From the NCBI RefSeq assembly GCF_003732265.1, contig NZ_MOBK01000002.1, positions 434,001 through 498,000 on the forward strand: 64,000 bases of DNA, in the 5' to 3' direction. Source of the DNA: Pseudomonas brassicacearum. Its GTDB lineage: Bacteria; Pseudomonadota; Gammaproteobacteria; Pseudomonadales; Pseudomonadaceae. The first letter of the stretch is position 1. Every line of letters starts with the position of its first letter. The notes under the pieces are model-generated. The model was given only the letters and a program-made list of their open reading frames with translations, searched no databases and had not been told where the DNA came from. Shown here piece by piece: positions 1-8,531 of this stretch. A program made the position numbers and the translations under genes.

Positions 1-97
1 GACAAGCAAAAACCCCAAACCCTGACCTGACGCAGTCTCTCTGTAACAATTAGCAACGACTATCACTGATACACCTCCCTCATCAGGATTGTCCGTT

Positions 98-1717
98 ATG
101 GCTACTCCTTCCTACCCCGCCGATGCTCAGGCATCCGCCACCCGCAGCGCCAACCCCCAATTCGATAAAAAACCCGGTGTGTTCACGCTGGTGATTTTTT
201 TCGGCGTGCTGGCCATCGGGTTGTTGTTCACCGCTTACAGCCTGATGCACGACATGCACGAACTCGGCACGGTGGTGACCACCTGGACCCCGTTCCTGCT
301 GTTGGGTGTGGCGTTGCTGATCGCCCTCGGCTTTGAATTCGTCAACGGTTTCCACGACACCGCCAACGCCGTCGCGACAGTGATCTACACCAATTCGATG
401 CCGCCGAATTTTGCGGTGGCGTGGTCCGGTTTTTTCAACTTCCTCGGCGTGCTGCTGTCCAGCGGCGCGGTAGCGTTCGGCATCATTGCCCTGCTGCCGG
501 TGGAGCTGATTCTGCAAGTCGGCTCCTCCGCCGGTTTCGCCATGATCTTTGCCCTGCTGATCGCTGCGATCCTGTGGAACCTCGGCACCTGGTGGCTGGG
601 CTTGCCGGCCTCGTCTTCGCACACGCTGATTGGTTCGATCATCGGCGTCGGCGTGGCCAACGCGCTGATGCACGGCCGTGACGGCACCAGCGGCGTGGAC
701 TGGGCGCAGGCGACCAAGATCGGTTATGCGTTGTTGCTCTCGCCGCTGGTCGGCTTTGGTTTCGCCGCGTTGCTGTTGCTGGCCCTGCGCGCGTTCGTCA
801 AGAATCGCTCGCTGTACAAGGCCCCCGAAGGCAACACCCCGCCACCGTGGTGGATTCGCGGCATGTTGATCGTGACCTGCACCGGTGTCTCGTTCGCCCA
901 CGGTTCCAACGATGGCCAGAAAGGCATGGGCCTGATCATGTTGATTCTGGTCGGCACGCTGCCCATGGCCTACGCGTTGAACCGCACCATGCCGGCCGAC
1001 CAGGCGTTGCAGTTCGCCGCCGTCGCGGAAGTGACCCAGCAAGCACTGGTCAAGGCTGCGCCACAACCGGCACCGGCCGACCCGCGCCTGATCTTGTCCG
1101 ACTACGTGCGCAGCAAGGAAGCCACGCCGCAACTGGTGCCGGCGCTCGCCGCCCTCACCGGCAGCATCGGCGCCGAGGTCAAGGGTTACGGTTCGCTGTC
1201 CAAAGTGCCAGCCGAAGCCGTGGGCAACGTGCGAAACGACATGTACCTGACCAGCGAAACCATTCGCCTGATGGACAAGAACAAGGTCGGTCATTTCGAC
1301 GCCGACACCAGCGGCAAGCTGCAACTGTTCAAGCAGCAGATCGACAACTCGACGCGCTTCATTCCGCTGTGGGTGAAGATCGCGGTGGCGATTGCGCTTG
1401 GCCTGGGCACCATGGTCGGCTGGAAGCGCATCGTGGTAACGGTCGGCGAGAAGATCGGCAAGACTCACCTGACCTACGCCCAGGGCGCCTCGGCGGAAAC
1501 CGTGGCGATGCTGACGATTGGCGCGGCGGATATGTTCGGTTTGCCGGTGTCGACCACCCACGTGTTGTCGTCGGGTGTCGCCGGGACCATGGTCGCCAAC
1601 GGTGGCGGTTTGCAGATGAAGACCATCCGCAACCTGCTGATGGCGTGGGTGCTGACCTTGCCCGCCGCGATCCTGTTGTCGGGCAGCCTGTACTGGTTGT
1701 TCACCCAAATCTTCTAA
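98..1717 (+). CDS. pitA: Inorganic phosphate transporter, PiT family
   Basis: Low-affinity phosphate (metal-phosphate) symporter of the inner membrane. The 539-residue protein has the duplicated PiT signature: NGFHDTANAVAT near residue 90 and FAHGSNDGQKGMG near residue 270, plus the late GLPVSTTHVLSSG segment. Many hydrophobic segments flank a long soluble loop (roughly residues 300-430). The ATG at 98 is preferred over a TTG at 89 because AGGA lies about ten bases upstream. There is no PhoU-like DUF47 partner beside it, which many pit genes have. Family assignment is secure; the exact substrate is inferred from the family. Confidence 0.93.
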   Translation: MATPSYPADAQASATRSANPQFDKKPGVFTLVIFFGVLAIGLLFTAYSLMHDMHELGTVVTTWTPFLLLGVALLIALGFEFVNGFHDTANAVATVIYTNSMPPNFAVAWSGFFNFLGVLLSSGAVAFGIIALLPVELILQVGSSAGFAMIFALLIAAILWNLGTWWLGLPASSSHTLIGSIIGVGVANALMHGRDGTSGVDWAQATKIGYALLLSPLVGFGFAALLLLALRAFVKNRSLYKAPEGNTPPPWWIRGMLIVTCTGVSFAHGSNDGQKGMGLIMLILVGTLPMAYALNRTMPADQALQFAAVAEVTQQALVKAAPQPAPADPRLILSDYVRSKEATPQLVPALAALTGSIGAEVKGYGSLSKVPAEAVGNVRNDMYLTSETIRLMDKNKVGHFDADTSGKLQLFKQQIDNSTRFIPLWVKIAVAIALGLGTMVGWKRIVVTVGEKIGKTHLTYAQGASAETVAMLTIGAADMFGLPVSTTHVLSSGVAGTMVANGGGLQMKTIRNLLMAWVLTLPAAILLSGSLYWLFTQIF

Positions 1718-1730
1718 GTCAACACAAAAC

Positions 1731-1867
1731 CCTGTAGCAGCTGGCGCAGCCTGCGTCCGGCTGCGCAGCAGTCGTAAACCCATAACACGCGGTGCATCAG
1801 ACAAACCGCGTACACAGGTTTTACGACTGCTGCGCAATCGGACGCAGGCTTCGCCAGCTGCTACAGG
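1731..1867. repeat. Long imperfect inverted repeat, CTGTAGCAGCTGGCG type
   Basis: Two arms of about 48 bases (1731-1778 and 1819-1867) are reverse complements with about three mismatches; the interior holds a second small palindrome (CGCGGT/ACCGCG). It lies just after the pit stop codon, so a transcript would fold into a very long hairpin. The sequence is unrelated to the GTGGGAG repeats found elsewhere in the window and is the only copy here. Confidence 0.85.
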
Positions 1868-2008
1868 GATTTTTTTGCCGGGTAAAAAGCATTTCGTCGC
1901 AAATACAGGCGATTACGCATTTATTGATCCACTACCCGCCAGTTGGCACTTCAGTTTGCTAACGTGTTGCCGATTCTTAAGAGACTCGATGTATTCAGGA
2001 GTGGGATC

Positions 2009-2875
2009 GTGAATCTGTATATCAATCAGCTTCAGCAAAAAGCTGACTTCAAAGAAGCCATCTACGCCGGCGACATCTTCCTGAACACTCAGCTGCGCGC
2101 GGCCAAAGAGCTGTGTGCGTTCGCTCAGGAAAGCATCACCGCCGCTTTCAACGGCGAGACCAACCACCAGGCCCTGCACACGCTGATGCCGGTGGAAGAA
2201 TTCGTGGTGTTGGTAACGCGCCTCAAGGGCCAGTTCACCAACAGCCAGCGCGCCAAGGACTTGATCCTGTCATTTATCGACGAGATCGGCGTCGACCCGC
2301 GCGAGTACATTTTCGACGTGCCGCGCATTCGCGTGGTGCCGAACTATGACTACCTGCACGCCGGCGTCAGCTACGCCTACAAGCCGCACCGCGACACGTG
2401 GTACGGCAGCGTCGATTGCCAGATCAACACCTGGATGCCGGTGCACACCATTCGCCCCGACCAGACCATGATGATCAACGCCGGTTACTTCGACGTGCCG
2501 GTGAAGAACACCTCCAGCGAATGGAGCCTCAACGACTGGATCAGCAACCAGCGGCACAAGGCCAAGGACAACCTCAAGGAGGAAGTCCGCGTGCACCCGG
2601 TGCCACTGGAGGCGATCAATACCGCGTCTGAAGTGCGCATCGCCGGCAACACCGGTGAGATGCTGATTTTCTCCGGCTCGCACCTGCACGGTACGGTTGC
2701 CAATCACACCGAACAAACCCGCTTCAGCGTGGATTTCCGCCTGATGCACCTCGATGACCTCAAACACAAGCGTGGCGCGATCAACGTCGACAGCGCCTGC
2801 CCTGACGTCGGCGCCGGTTTCAAAGACTATTTCCACGCCCACGACTTTTCGAATTTTCAAGGAATCCAGCAATGA
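2009..2875 (+). CDS. Putative 2-oxoglutarate/Fe(II)-dependent dioxygenase
   Basis: A 288-residue soluble protein of no named family that I recognise with certainty. It shows the facial-triad pattern of Fe(II)/2-oxoglutarate oxygenases: H127-R-D129, a distal histidine in SHLHGT (H225 or H227) and R238 eleven to thirteen residues later, which would bind the 2-oxoglutarate carboxylate. The GTG at 2009 is chosen because AGGAG sits seven bases upstream; the open frame runs further back to 1943 without a better signal. Its stop overlaps the next gene's start (ATGA), so the two are translationally coupled. Substrate unknown; hydroxylation of a sugar, amino acid or secondary metabolite later methylated by the partner is an inference. 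Confidence 0.68.
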   Translation: MNLYINQLQQKADFKEAIYAGDIFLNTQLRAAKELCAFAQESITAAFNGETNHQALHTLMPVEEFVVLVTRLKGQFTNSQRAKDLILSFIDEIGVDPREYIFDVPRIRVVPNYDYLHAGVSYAYKPHRDTWYGSVDCQINTWMPVHTIRPDQTMMINAGYFDVPVKNTSSEWSLNDWISNQRHKAKDNLKEEVRVHPVPLEAINTASEVRIAGNTGEMLIFSGSHLHGTVANHTEQTRFSVDFRLMHLDDLKHKRGAINVDSACPDVGAGFKDYFHAHDFSNFQGIQQ

Positions 2876-3594
2876 CCAAGCGTCGCATCACGCCCGCCGA
2901 GGCCCAGTACAACGAAACCCGTGCCAACGTTCTGAAACGGGTCGATGCCGAGTACGTGGCCGACGCCCCGTTCGTGTTCGCCAACCGCATCGGCGTGACC
3001 GCTGCCCTGTCGCGCATGGAACTGTTCAAGAAAGTCGCTGAAGTACCGGGCGCGATCATCGAGTGCGGCGTGTACAAGGGCAACTCGCTGATGCTGTACA
3101 TGCACTTGTCGATGATCCTGGAACCGTACGCGATCAACCGTTCGATCATTGGCTTCGACACCTTCGAAGGCTTCCAGAGCATCGACAAGAAAGAAGACCC
3201 GGCCGACGTCAACGAGACCATGTTCTCCGACACCGACCAGTCGCTGATCCAGGACATGATCGACGCCAACGACCTGCTGCGCCCGGTCAACCGCATCCCG
3301 CGTTGCGAACTGGTCAAGGGTGACATCGTCAAGACTGTGCCGGAGTGGGTGAAGACCCGTCCGGACCTGGTCGTGGCCATGCTGATCCTCGACACCGACC
3401 TGTACGAATCGACCAAAGTCGCGCTGGAAACCTTCCTGCCGTACATGCCAAAAGGCGCAATCGTGGTCCTGGACGAAGTGGCTTACCGCAACTTCCCGGG
3501 CGAAACCAAGGCCCTGCGCGAAGTGCTGGACCTGAACAAGATCGAGCTGAAGCGTTTGCCGTTTGACAGCTGCGTGGGCTACTTCCACGTCTGA
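2872..3594 (+). CDS. TylF/MycF-like class I SAM-dependent O-methyltransferase
   Basis: A 240-residue protein with the TylF (macrocin O-methyltransferase) pattern: the SAM-binding strand IIECGVYKGNS near residues 62-72, the acidic FDTFEGF near 95-101, and the metal/substrate segment LDTDLYESTKVALE. In the known family this arrangement gives Mg-dependent methylation of sugar hydroxyls on macrolides and surface glycans. It overlaps the oxygenase gene by four bases and has AAGGAA about eight bases before its ATG. No glycosyltransferases or antibiotic genes lie nearby, so the acceptor cannot be named. Confidence 0.82.
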   Translation: MTKRRITPAEAQYNETRANVLKRVDAEYVADAPFVFANRIGVTAALSRMELFKKVAEVPGAIIECGVYKGNSLMLYMHLSMILEPYAINRSIIGFDTFEGFQSIDKKEDPADVNETMFSDTDQSLIQDMIDANDLLRPVNRIPRCELVKGDIVKTVPEWVKTRPDLVVAMLILDTDLYESTKVALETFLPYMPKGAIVVLDEVAYRNFPGETKALREVLDLNKIELKRLPFDSCVGYFHV

Positions 3595-3624
3595 CGCAAA
3601 AGCTCTGAACTGAAAGACACCCAC

Positions 3625-3714
3625 TGTGGGAGCGAGCCTGCTCGCGAAGAGGCCTTCACATTCAACATCAGTGTTGACTGGACGACCGCTTTCGCGAGCA
3701 GGCTCGCTCCCACA
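3625..3714. repeat. REPIN-like repeat pair, outward type
   Basis: TGTGGGAGCGAGCCTGCTCG opens the element and its reverse complement closes it about 90 bases later, with an unpaired spacer. It lies between convergent genes. Confidence 0.9.
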
Positions 3715-3792
3715 AGGTTATGGGGTGTTCTTCAGGTTGTGCGACCGCTGCTTGCCGTCCACTTCATACAAAAAACCCTCCGACTGCGTTAT

Positions 3793-4230
3793 TCATCCTT
3801 CGAAAACGCTGCGCATCACCATCCGCTCCCGCACCACGTCGTACACCCAGTGGTAAATGTAGGTGTACGGCAGGAAAAACAGCAGCACACCGATGTCGAG
3901 CAGGAACGCTTCCCACAGGCCGATCTTCAGCCACCAGGCAATCAGCGGCACACAGAAGGCAACCAGACCGCCTTCGAACAGCAGCGCATGGACCACCCGG
4001 ACCCAGGCGTTGTGAGCCATTCTGTAGTGCTTGAGCACCCGGTCGAACAGGCCGTTGAAGACCACGTTCCAGGCCAGGGCCAGGGCCGCGATGGCCATGG
4101 TGACGACACCCATGTCGAGCATCGGTTTGTCCATGATCCAGGCCAGCAACGGGGTACAGATCAGGATGGCCAGCAGTTCGAAACCGGCGGCCTGGAAAAT
4201 ACGTTCAGTGATGGATTTGTTGGCGCTCAT
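3793..4230 (-). CDS. PACE-family multidrug/biocide efflux transporter
   Basis: A 145-residue inner-membrane protein with four hydrophobic segments arranged as two BTP (bacterial transmembrane pair) repeats, as in AceI-type PACE exporters. The glutamate buried in the first segment, E18 in FQAAGFELL, corresponds to the essential acidic residue of the family. The start at 4230 follows AGAGGAG on the minus strand; a longer frame begins at 4263 without one. It is divergent from a LysR gene, the usual arrangement for PACE genes, which suggests regulation by that neighbour in response to a small cationic compound. Confidence 0.86.
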   Translation of the reverse strand: MSANKSITERIFQAAGFELLAILICTPLLAWIMDKPMLDMGVVTMAIAALALAWNVVFNGLFDRVLKHYRMAHNAWVRVVHALLFEGGLVAFCVPLIAWWLKIGLWEAFLLDIGVLLFFLPYTYIYHWVYDVVRERMVMRSVFEG

Positions 4231-4320
4231 GGCCAGACTCCTCTGAGTGACTGTGGTTGCCATGATCTGTCATCACACCGATACTTCATAACCAATAACC
4301 ATCGATCAAGGCGATAGTTC

Positions 4321-5175
4321 ATGGCCTCTCATGAAGTGCTGCTGGCGTTTGTCCAGGCGGCGACCCAAGGCTCGTTTTCCGCAGCAGCGCGCAAACTGGG
4401 GCGCAGTCAGTCGACCATCAGCGCGGCGGTGGCCAGTCTGGAAATCGATTTGAACCTGATGTTGTTCGACCGCAGCAGTCGCAAACCCAGCCTGACCCCG
4501 GCCGGGCACGTGATGCTGCAACGGGCCGAGGAAATCCTGGCCGCCACCAGCCGACTGGAAATGACCGCTAGCCAGTTGTCCCAAGGCGTCGAGCCGAAAC
4601 TGACCGTGGCGATTTCCGATACTTATCAATCCGACCGTTTTGAAGCGGCGCTGGGTGCGTTTGAGCAGCGTTATCCGGACCTGGAGCTTGAGTGCCTGAT
4701 TGCTGAATGCGATGACTTGATTGCGCTGGTGCAACGGGGTCGGGCGCAGGTGGCGTTCGCCGAAATGCAGGACAGCTATCCGCCGGATCTGGTGAGTTCG
4801 ACGGTTGAGGAGCGTACGGAAATTGCGTTGTTCGTCTCCCCGGCGCATCCGTTGGCGGCGCTTGATCATGTTGATCAGGACGTGCTGCAACAGCACCGGG
4901 AATTGCGTTTGGCGACCATCGTCAATCCGTATGAAAGCCGGGCGAAGGGGCGCGTGTGGTCGGCGCCGAGTTACTTGATGCTGCTGGAAATGGCTCAGGG
5001 GGGATTTGGCTGGGCGCCGTTGCCGCGGTGGTTGGTGGAGCGGTTTGGGCCGGGTTCGTTGCAGGAGCTTCAGGTGCGGGGCTGGCCGAAACCGGTGTTT
5101 GTCGATGCGTTGTGGTCGCGCCAGCATCCGCCTGGGCCGGCGGGGAGTTGGTTGTTGAGCAAGATGCTGGAATAG
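4321..5175 (+). CDS. LysR-family transcriptional regulator, divergent from a PACE gene
   Basis: A 284-residue LysR regulator. The N-terminal helix-turn-helix is clear (residues 5-60, GSFSAAARKLGRSQSTISAA), followed by a substrate-binding-type effector domain. The 90-base gap to the divergent PACE transporter gene holds both promoters, so it most likely controls that gene and itself. The ligand is not predictable from sequence. Confidence 0.9.
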   Translation: MASHEVLLAFVQAATQGSFSAAARKLGRSQSTISAAVASLEIDLNLMLFDRSSRKPSLTPAGHVMLQRAEEILAATSRLEMTASQLSQGVEPKLTVAISDTYQSDRFEAALGAFEQRYPDLELECLIAECDDLIALVQRGRAQVAFAEMQDSYPPDLVSSTVEERTEIALFVSPAHPLAALDHVDQDVLQQHRELRLATIVNPYESRAKGRVWSAPSYLMLLEMAQGGFGWAPLPRWLVERFGPGSLQELQVRGWPKPVFVDALWSRQHPPGPAGSWLLSKMLE

Positions 5176-5186
5176 TGGCGCCCGCA

Positions 5187-5270
5187 TTCGCGAGCAAGCC
5201 CGCTCCCACACTTGACCGAGTTGTCCGGACAGACGCGGTCTAATGTGGGAGCGGGCTTGCTCGCGAAGAG
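5187..5270. repeat. REP-like repeat pair, inward type
   Basis: Here the order is reversed: TTCGCGAGC...CTCCCACA comes first and TGTGGGAG...GCTCGCGAA second. It lies between convergent genes (LysR and the sigma factor). Confidence 0.88.
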
Positions 5271-5285
5271 GCCCGCCAGATCACA

Positions 5286-6521
5286 TCACTTTAAAGCCTT
5301 GATCCGCGCTTCAAGAAACCGCCGCTCCGGTACTTGCTGCGTCAACGCCAATGCTCGCTCATACGCCGCCCGCGCCTCCTCCACCCTGCCCAACTGCCGG
5401 CAAAACTCCGCCCGCGCCGAGTGCGCCAAGTGGTAATCCTGCAATTCGCCCCGCCCCAGAATCGCCTCAACCAACGTCAAACCCGCCAACGGCCCATCGC
5501 GCCTGGAGATCGCCGCCGCCCGGTTCAACTCGATCACCGGTGACGGCACCACCCGCAGCAGAAGGTCATACAGACCGACAATCTGCAGCCAGTCGGTGTC
5601 TTGCGGCGTCGCCGCCTCGGCATGCACCGCTGCAATCGCCGCTTGCAGGCAATACGGCCCGAAGCGCTGCCGGGTCAGCGCGTGCTCGACCAAGGCACAG
5701 CCCTCGGCAATCATCCCGGCGTCCCACAACGAACGGTCCTGCTCATCCAGCAGAATCAACTCGCCGGTCGCCGTCGTCCGGGCCTGGCGCCGAGACTCAT
5801 GCAGCAACATCATCGCCAGCAAGCCCATGACCTCCGGCTCTGGCAGCAATTCCAGCAGCAACCGTCCCAACCGGATTGCCTCGCGCGTCAGGTCTTCGCG
5901 CGTCACCTCAGCTCCAATGGACGCCGAGTACCCCTCGTTGAACACCAGGTAAATCACCCGCAGCACGCTATCGAGACGCTCGGGCAATTCCGCCAGCGTC
6001 GGCACTTGATAAGTAATTTTTGCATCACGGATTTTCGCCTTCGCCCGCACGATGCGCTGGGCGATGGTCGCCGGCGCTGACAGGAACGCCCGGGCGATTT
6101 CCTCAGTGGTCAGGTCGCAGACTTCACGCAAGGTCAGCGGCACCTGGGCGTCGGAGGCGAGTGCCGGGTGACAGCAAGTGAAGATCAGGCGCAAGCGGTC
6201 GTCTTCCACGTCTTCGTCACTCCAGTCGGCCTGCTCCAGCGCCTCCAGTTGAGCAATCAGCATCGGTTGCGAGGCAATAAAACGCGCGCGCCGACGCAAG
6301 GCATCGATGGCCTTGAAACGCCCGGTGGACACCAGCCAGGCGCGCGGATTGTCCGGCACGCCGTCCCGTTGCCAACGTTCGACCGCGATAAAAAAGGCCT
6401 CGTGCAGGGCCTCTTCGGCGAGGTCGAAATCGCCGAGCAAGCGGATCAGCGTCGCCAGGATCCGCCGCGAGTCTTCGCGGTAAACCTGCTCGACCCGGGC
6501 CGCTACCGCCTCGCCAGGCAT
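5286..6521 (-). CDS. ECF-type sigma factor with long C-terminal domain (ECF42 / DUF6596 type)
   Basis: A 411-residue protein. The first ~180 residues are a standard extracytoplasmic-function sigma factor: region 2 near LIRLLGDFDLAEEALHEAF and region 4 near LTLREVCDLTTEEIARAFL. The remaining ~230 residues form a helical extension as in the ECF42 group, which lacks a cognate anti-sigma factor and is found beside DGPF (YciI-like) proteins. Such a DGPF gene is present two genes upstream here. The ATG shares one base with the stop of the preceding SRPBCC gene (TGATG), so it is the last gene of a four-gene operon. The extension may sense the signal; targets are unknown. Confidence 0.88.
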   Translation of the reverse strand: MPGEAVAARVEQVYREDSRRILATLIRLLGDFDLAEEALHEAFFIAVERWQRDGVPDNPRAWLVSTGRFKAIDALRRRARFIASQPMLIAQLEALEQADWSDEDVEDDRLRLIFTCCHPALASDAQVPLTLREVCDLTTEEIARAFLSAPATIAQRIVRAKAKIRDAKITYQVPTLAELPERLDSVLRVIYLVFNEGYSASIGAEVTREDLTREAIRLGRLLLELLPEPEVMGLLAMMLLHESRRQARTTATGELILLDEQDRSLWDAGMIAEGCALVEHALTRQRFGPYCLQAAIAAVHAEAATPQDTDWLQIVGLYDLLLRVVPSPVIELNRAAAISRRDGPLAGLTLVEAILGRGELQDYHLAHSARAEFCRQLGRVEEARAAYERALALTQQVPERRFLEARIKALK

Positions 6522-7012
6522 CAGTCCGGCATGCCTTCAGTCACCAACGTTTCCAGGCGATCAAGGCTTTGCCCCCAGCCGTCATGAAACCCCATGTCTT
6601 CGTGGGCCTTGTGATCCTCTTTTGACCAATGCATGGCACGCGCGGTGTAGAGGGTTTTGCCGTCCCGCTCTTCGAGCGTCACTTCGGCCGCCATGAACGG
6701 TTTGCCCGACGGAATCCAGCCGGGGATAAACGCGTCGGTGAACACCAGACGCTCAGGGGCGACGATCTCCAGGAACACGCCCATGGTCGGGTATTCACTG
6801 CCATCCGGGGCGCGCATCAGGGTGCGAAACTGGCCGCCGACCCACAGGTCCATTTCACACTCCGGCGTGGTCATGCCGTGCGGCCCCCACCACTGGGTGA
6901 GCAAGGCCGGTTCGGTCCAGGCGCGGAAGATCTTCTGGCGTGGCGCGTCGATCAGGCGGCTGATGGATAACTCGAACTCGGCAGACTTTTTTTCAGTTGA
7001 TTGCGGGTTCAT
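6521..7012 (-). CDS. SRPBCC / AHSA1-like protein
   Basis: A 163-residue soluble protein of the START/Bet v1-like SRPBCC superfamily, AHSA1 branch: ISRLIDAPRQKIFRAWTEP at the start, TQWWGPHGMT near residue 45, and a closing helix (WGQSLDRLETLV). Members bind hydrophobic ligands in a deep cavity; ligand unknown here. The ATG at 7012 follows AAGGAG by six bases. It lies between the DGPF gene and the sigma gene and is probably cotranscribed with both. Confidence 0.86.
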   Translation of the reverse strand: MNPQSTEKKSAEFELSISRLIDAPRQKIFRAWTEPALLTQWWGPHGMTTPECEMDLWVGGQFRTLMRAPDGSEYPTMGVFLEIVAPERLVFTDAFIPGWIPSGKPFMAAEVTLEERDGKTLYTARAMHWSKEDHKAHEDMGFHDGWGQSLDRLETLVTEGMPD

Positions 7013-7039
7013 GCACAACTCCTTTTTGGTTTTTGTTAT

Positions 7040-7384
7040 TCAAGGATTCAACTGGCGAACGGGACGCACCTCGACACAGCCGACCCGGGCCGCCGGAATG
7101 TTGCCGGCGACCTGGATTGCTTCATTGAGGTCTTTGGCATCGATCAGGTAGAAGCCGGCCAACTGCTCCTTGGTTTCGGCGAACGGACCGTCGGTGATCG
7201 ACATCTTGCCGTTACGCATGCGCACGGTGGTCGCGGTCTGCACCGACTCCAGCGCCTCGGCCGCGAGCATCCGGCCGCCACTCTGGATCGACTCGGCGTA
7301 GGCCATGCACTCGGCGTCGTTCGGGCTCTCGGGCAGCGAGTGCAAGGTGTGCTCGTTGCTGTAGACCAGGCATAGGTATTTCAT
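7040..7384 (-). CDS. YciI-like DGPF-domain protein
   Basis: A 114-residue protein with the diagnostic DGPF motif (ITDGPFAETKEQLAGFY, around residues 61-77). The ferredoxin-like YciI fold is often found beside ECF sigma factors of the ECF41/42 type, as here. The start at 7384 follows GGAG on the minus strand; the frame extends to 7411 without a signal. Biochemical role not established for this branch; a structural or signalling partner of the sigma factor is an inference from context. Confidence 0.88.
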   Translation of the reverse strand: MKYLCLVYSNEHTLHSLPESPNDAECMAYAESIQSGGRMLAAEALESVQTATTVRMRNGKMSITDGPFAETKEQLAGFYLIDAKDLNEAIQVAGNIPAARVGCVEVRPVRQLNP

Positions 7385-7451
7385 GTGGCTCTCCTGAATC
7401 GAACGGATCAACTATGGCTGCAGATTGACGCGTTGGCGAAATTCCCGACGA

Positions 7452-7877
7452 TCAGGGCTCCAGATTGAACAGCGCAGCGCCACTGGCCATGTCGAACGGG
7501 GCCGACCAGTGTTCGTGGACAATCCGCCATTGCCCGGCGTCGCGACGGTAGCAAGCGGTCACGCGCATCCAGCAGGCCTGGGTTTCACCCTTGTCGTTGG
7601 TGCCGCCGCAATGGGCCAGCCAATGGGCGAAGGCGATGTGCTCGTCCGCCACGATATTCATGTGACCGAAGTCGAATTTATGCGGGCCCTGGCACATTTC
7701 CATGCACTCCAGCCAATGCGCGCGGTAGGCGGCCTTACTGCGAAATTGCAAGGCCTTGACCGCGTCGTAGGAGACGATGTCCTCGGCGTACAGGGCCATG
7801 ATTTTGTCGACATCCTTGGCGATGACGGCCTGGCGATAAGTGTCGATCAGGGTCTCGATTTCGTGAGTGGCACTCAT
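7452..7877 (-). CDS. NTF2-like (SgcJ/DUF4440-type) protein
   Basis: A 141-residue protein of the nuclear-transport-factor-2-like fold: an N-terminal helix (IETLIDTYRQAVIAKDVDKI), then MALYAEDIVSYDAV, then the long curved sheet ending in WRIVHEHWSAPF. No known catalytic set is obvious. The start at 7877 follows AAGGAG. It is the first gene of the operon NTF2-like, DGPF, SRPBCC, ECF sigma; three of the four are small cavity or sheet folds of unknown ligand. Confidence 0.83.
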   Translation of the reverse strand: MSATHEIETLIDTYRQAVIAKDVDKIMALYAEDIVSYDAVKALQFRSKAAYRAHWLECMEMCQGPHKFDFGHMNIVADEHIAFAHWLAHCGGTNDKGETQACWMRVTACYRRDAGQWRIVHEHWSAPFDMASGAALFNLEP

Positions 7878-8017
7878 GGTGGTTCTCCTTGGTTTTTGTA
7901 GTGAAGACACCCTTAGTCGTTCGGCAAAAAGCCAAATCGACAGTCGAAATAAAAATAATCCATCGGCGCAAACTCGCTAGAATCCGAGGCTCATTCATGT
8001 GGGAAAAGGACACTCCA

Positions 8018-8503
8018 GTGACAGCCCGTCTCGTGCCTTACGAAAGCCTGAACGCGCGCCAGCGCCAGCAGGTCGAGGCCATCGAAGTACACAAAGAACA
8101 AATCAGGTTCAGCGGCGACATTCACGGTGCGTTGCACACCTTGCTGTCCAAACCCGGCCCCGGCGTCAAAGGATTTGCGCTGCTGGTCGAAGACGCTCCG
8201 GTGGCCTTCCTGCTGCTCAAGCGCCCGCCCGTGTTACCGGCCTGGGCCGATGAACACAGCGCCACTTTGCATGCGTTGCAAGTTGACCAGCGTGCTCAGG
8301 GCAAGGGCTATGGCAAGGTATGTTTGCAAGCGCTGCCCGAGATGGCGCGTCAGGCGTTTCCGGAGATAAAGGGGCTGGAATTGTCGGTGGATGCGGACAA
8401 TGCGTCGGCTATTGCGCTGTATGCGAAGTTCGGCTGGGTGGATAGCGGCGAGGCCTACAAGGGCCGGATTGGGTATGAGCGGCGGATGGGGCTGGTTTTC
8501 TGA
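8018..8503 (+). CDS. GNAT-family N-acetyltransferase
   Basis: A 161-residue acetyltransferase. The acetyl-CoA loop is seen as VDQRAQGKGYGKVCLQAL around residues 90-108, followed by the typical late segment LSVDADNASAIALYAKFGW. The GTG at 8018 is chosen because AAGGA lies seven bases before it; an ATG at 7997 in the same frame lacks such a site. It diverges from the sigma operon. Acceptor unknown. Confidence 0.85.
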   Translation: MTARLVPYESLNARQRQQVEAIEVHKEQIRFSGDIHGALHTLLSKPGPGVKGFALLVEDAPVAFLLLKRPPVLPAWADEHSATLHALQVDQRAQGKGYGKVCLQALPEMARQAFPEIKGLELSVDADNASAIALYAKFGWVDSGEAYKGRIGYERRMGLVF

Positions 8504-8531
8504 GGTAGCCACTGACTCACCGCCGATTCCG

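Noticed and set aside
1..88. Pho box before pit
   Set aside because: CTGTAACAATTAGC resembles only one half of the PhoB pattern; a second half with proper spacing is missing.
83..1837. 584-codon open frame on the minus strand over pit
   Set aside because: It is a shadow of the plus-strand transporter: low-complexity Arg/Gln/His-rich composition, no ribosome site, no family motif.
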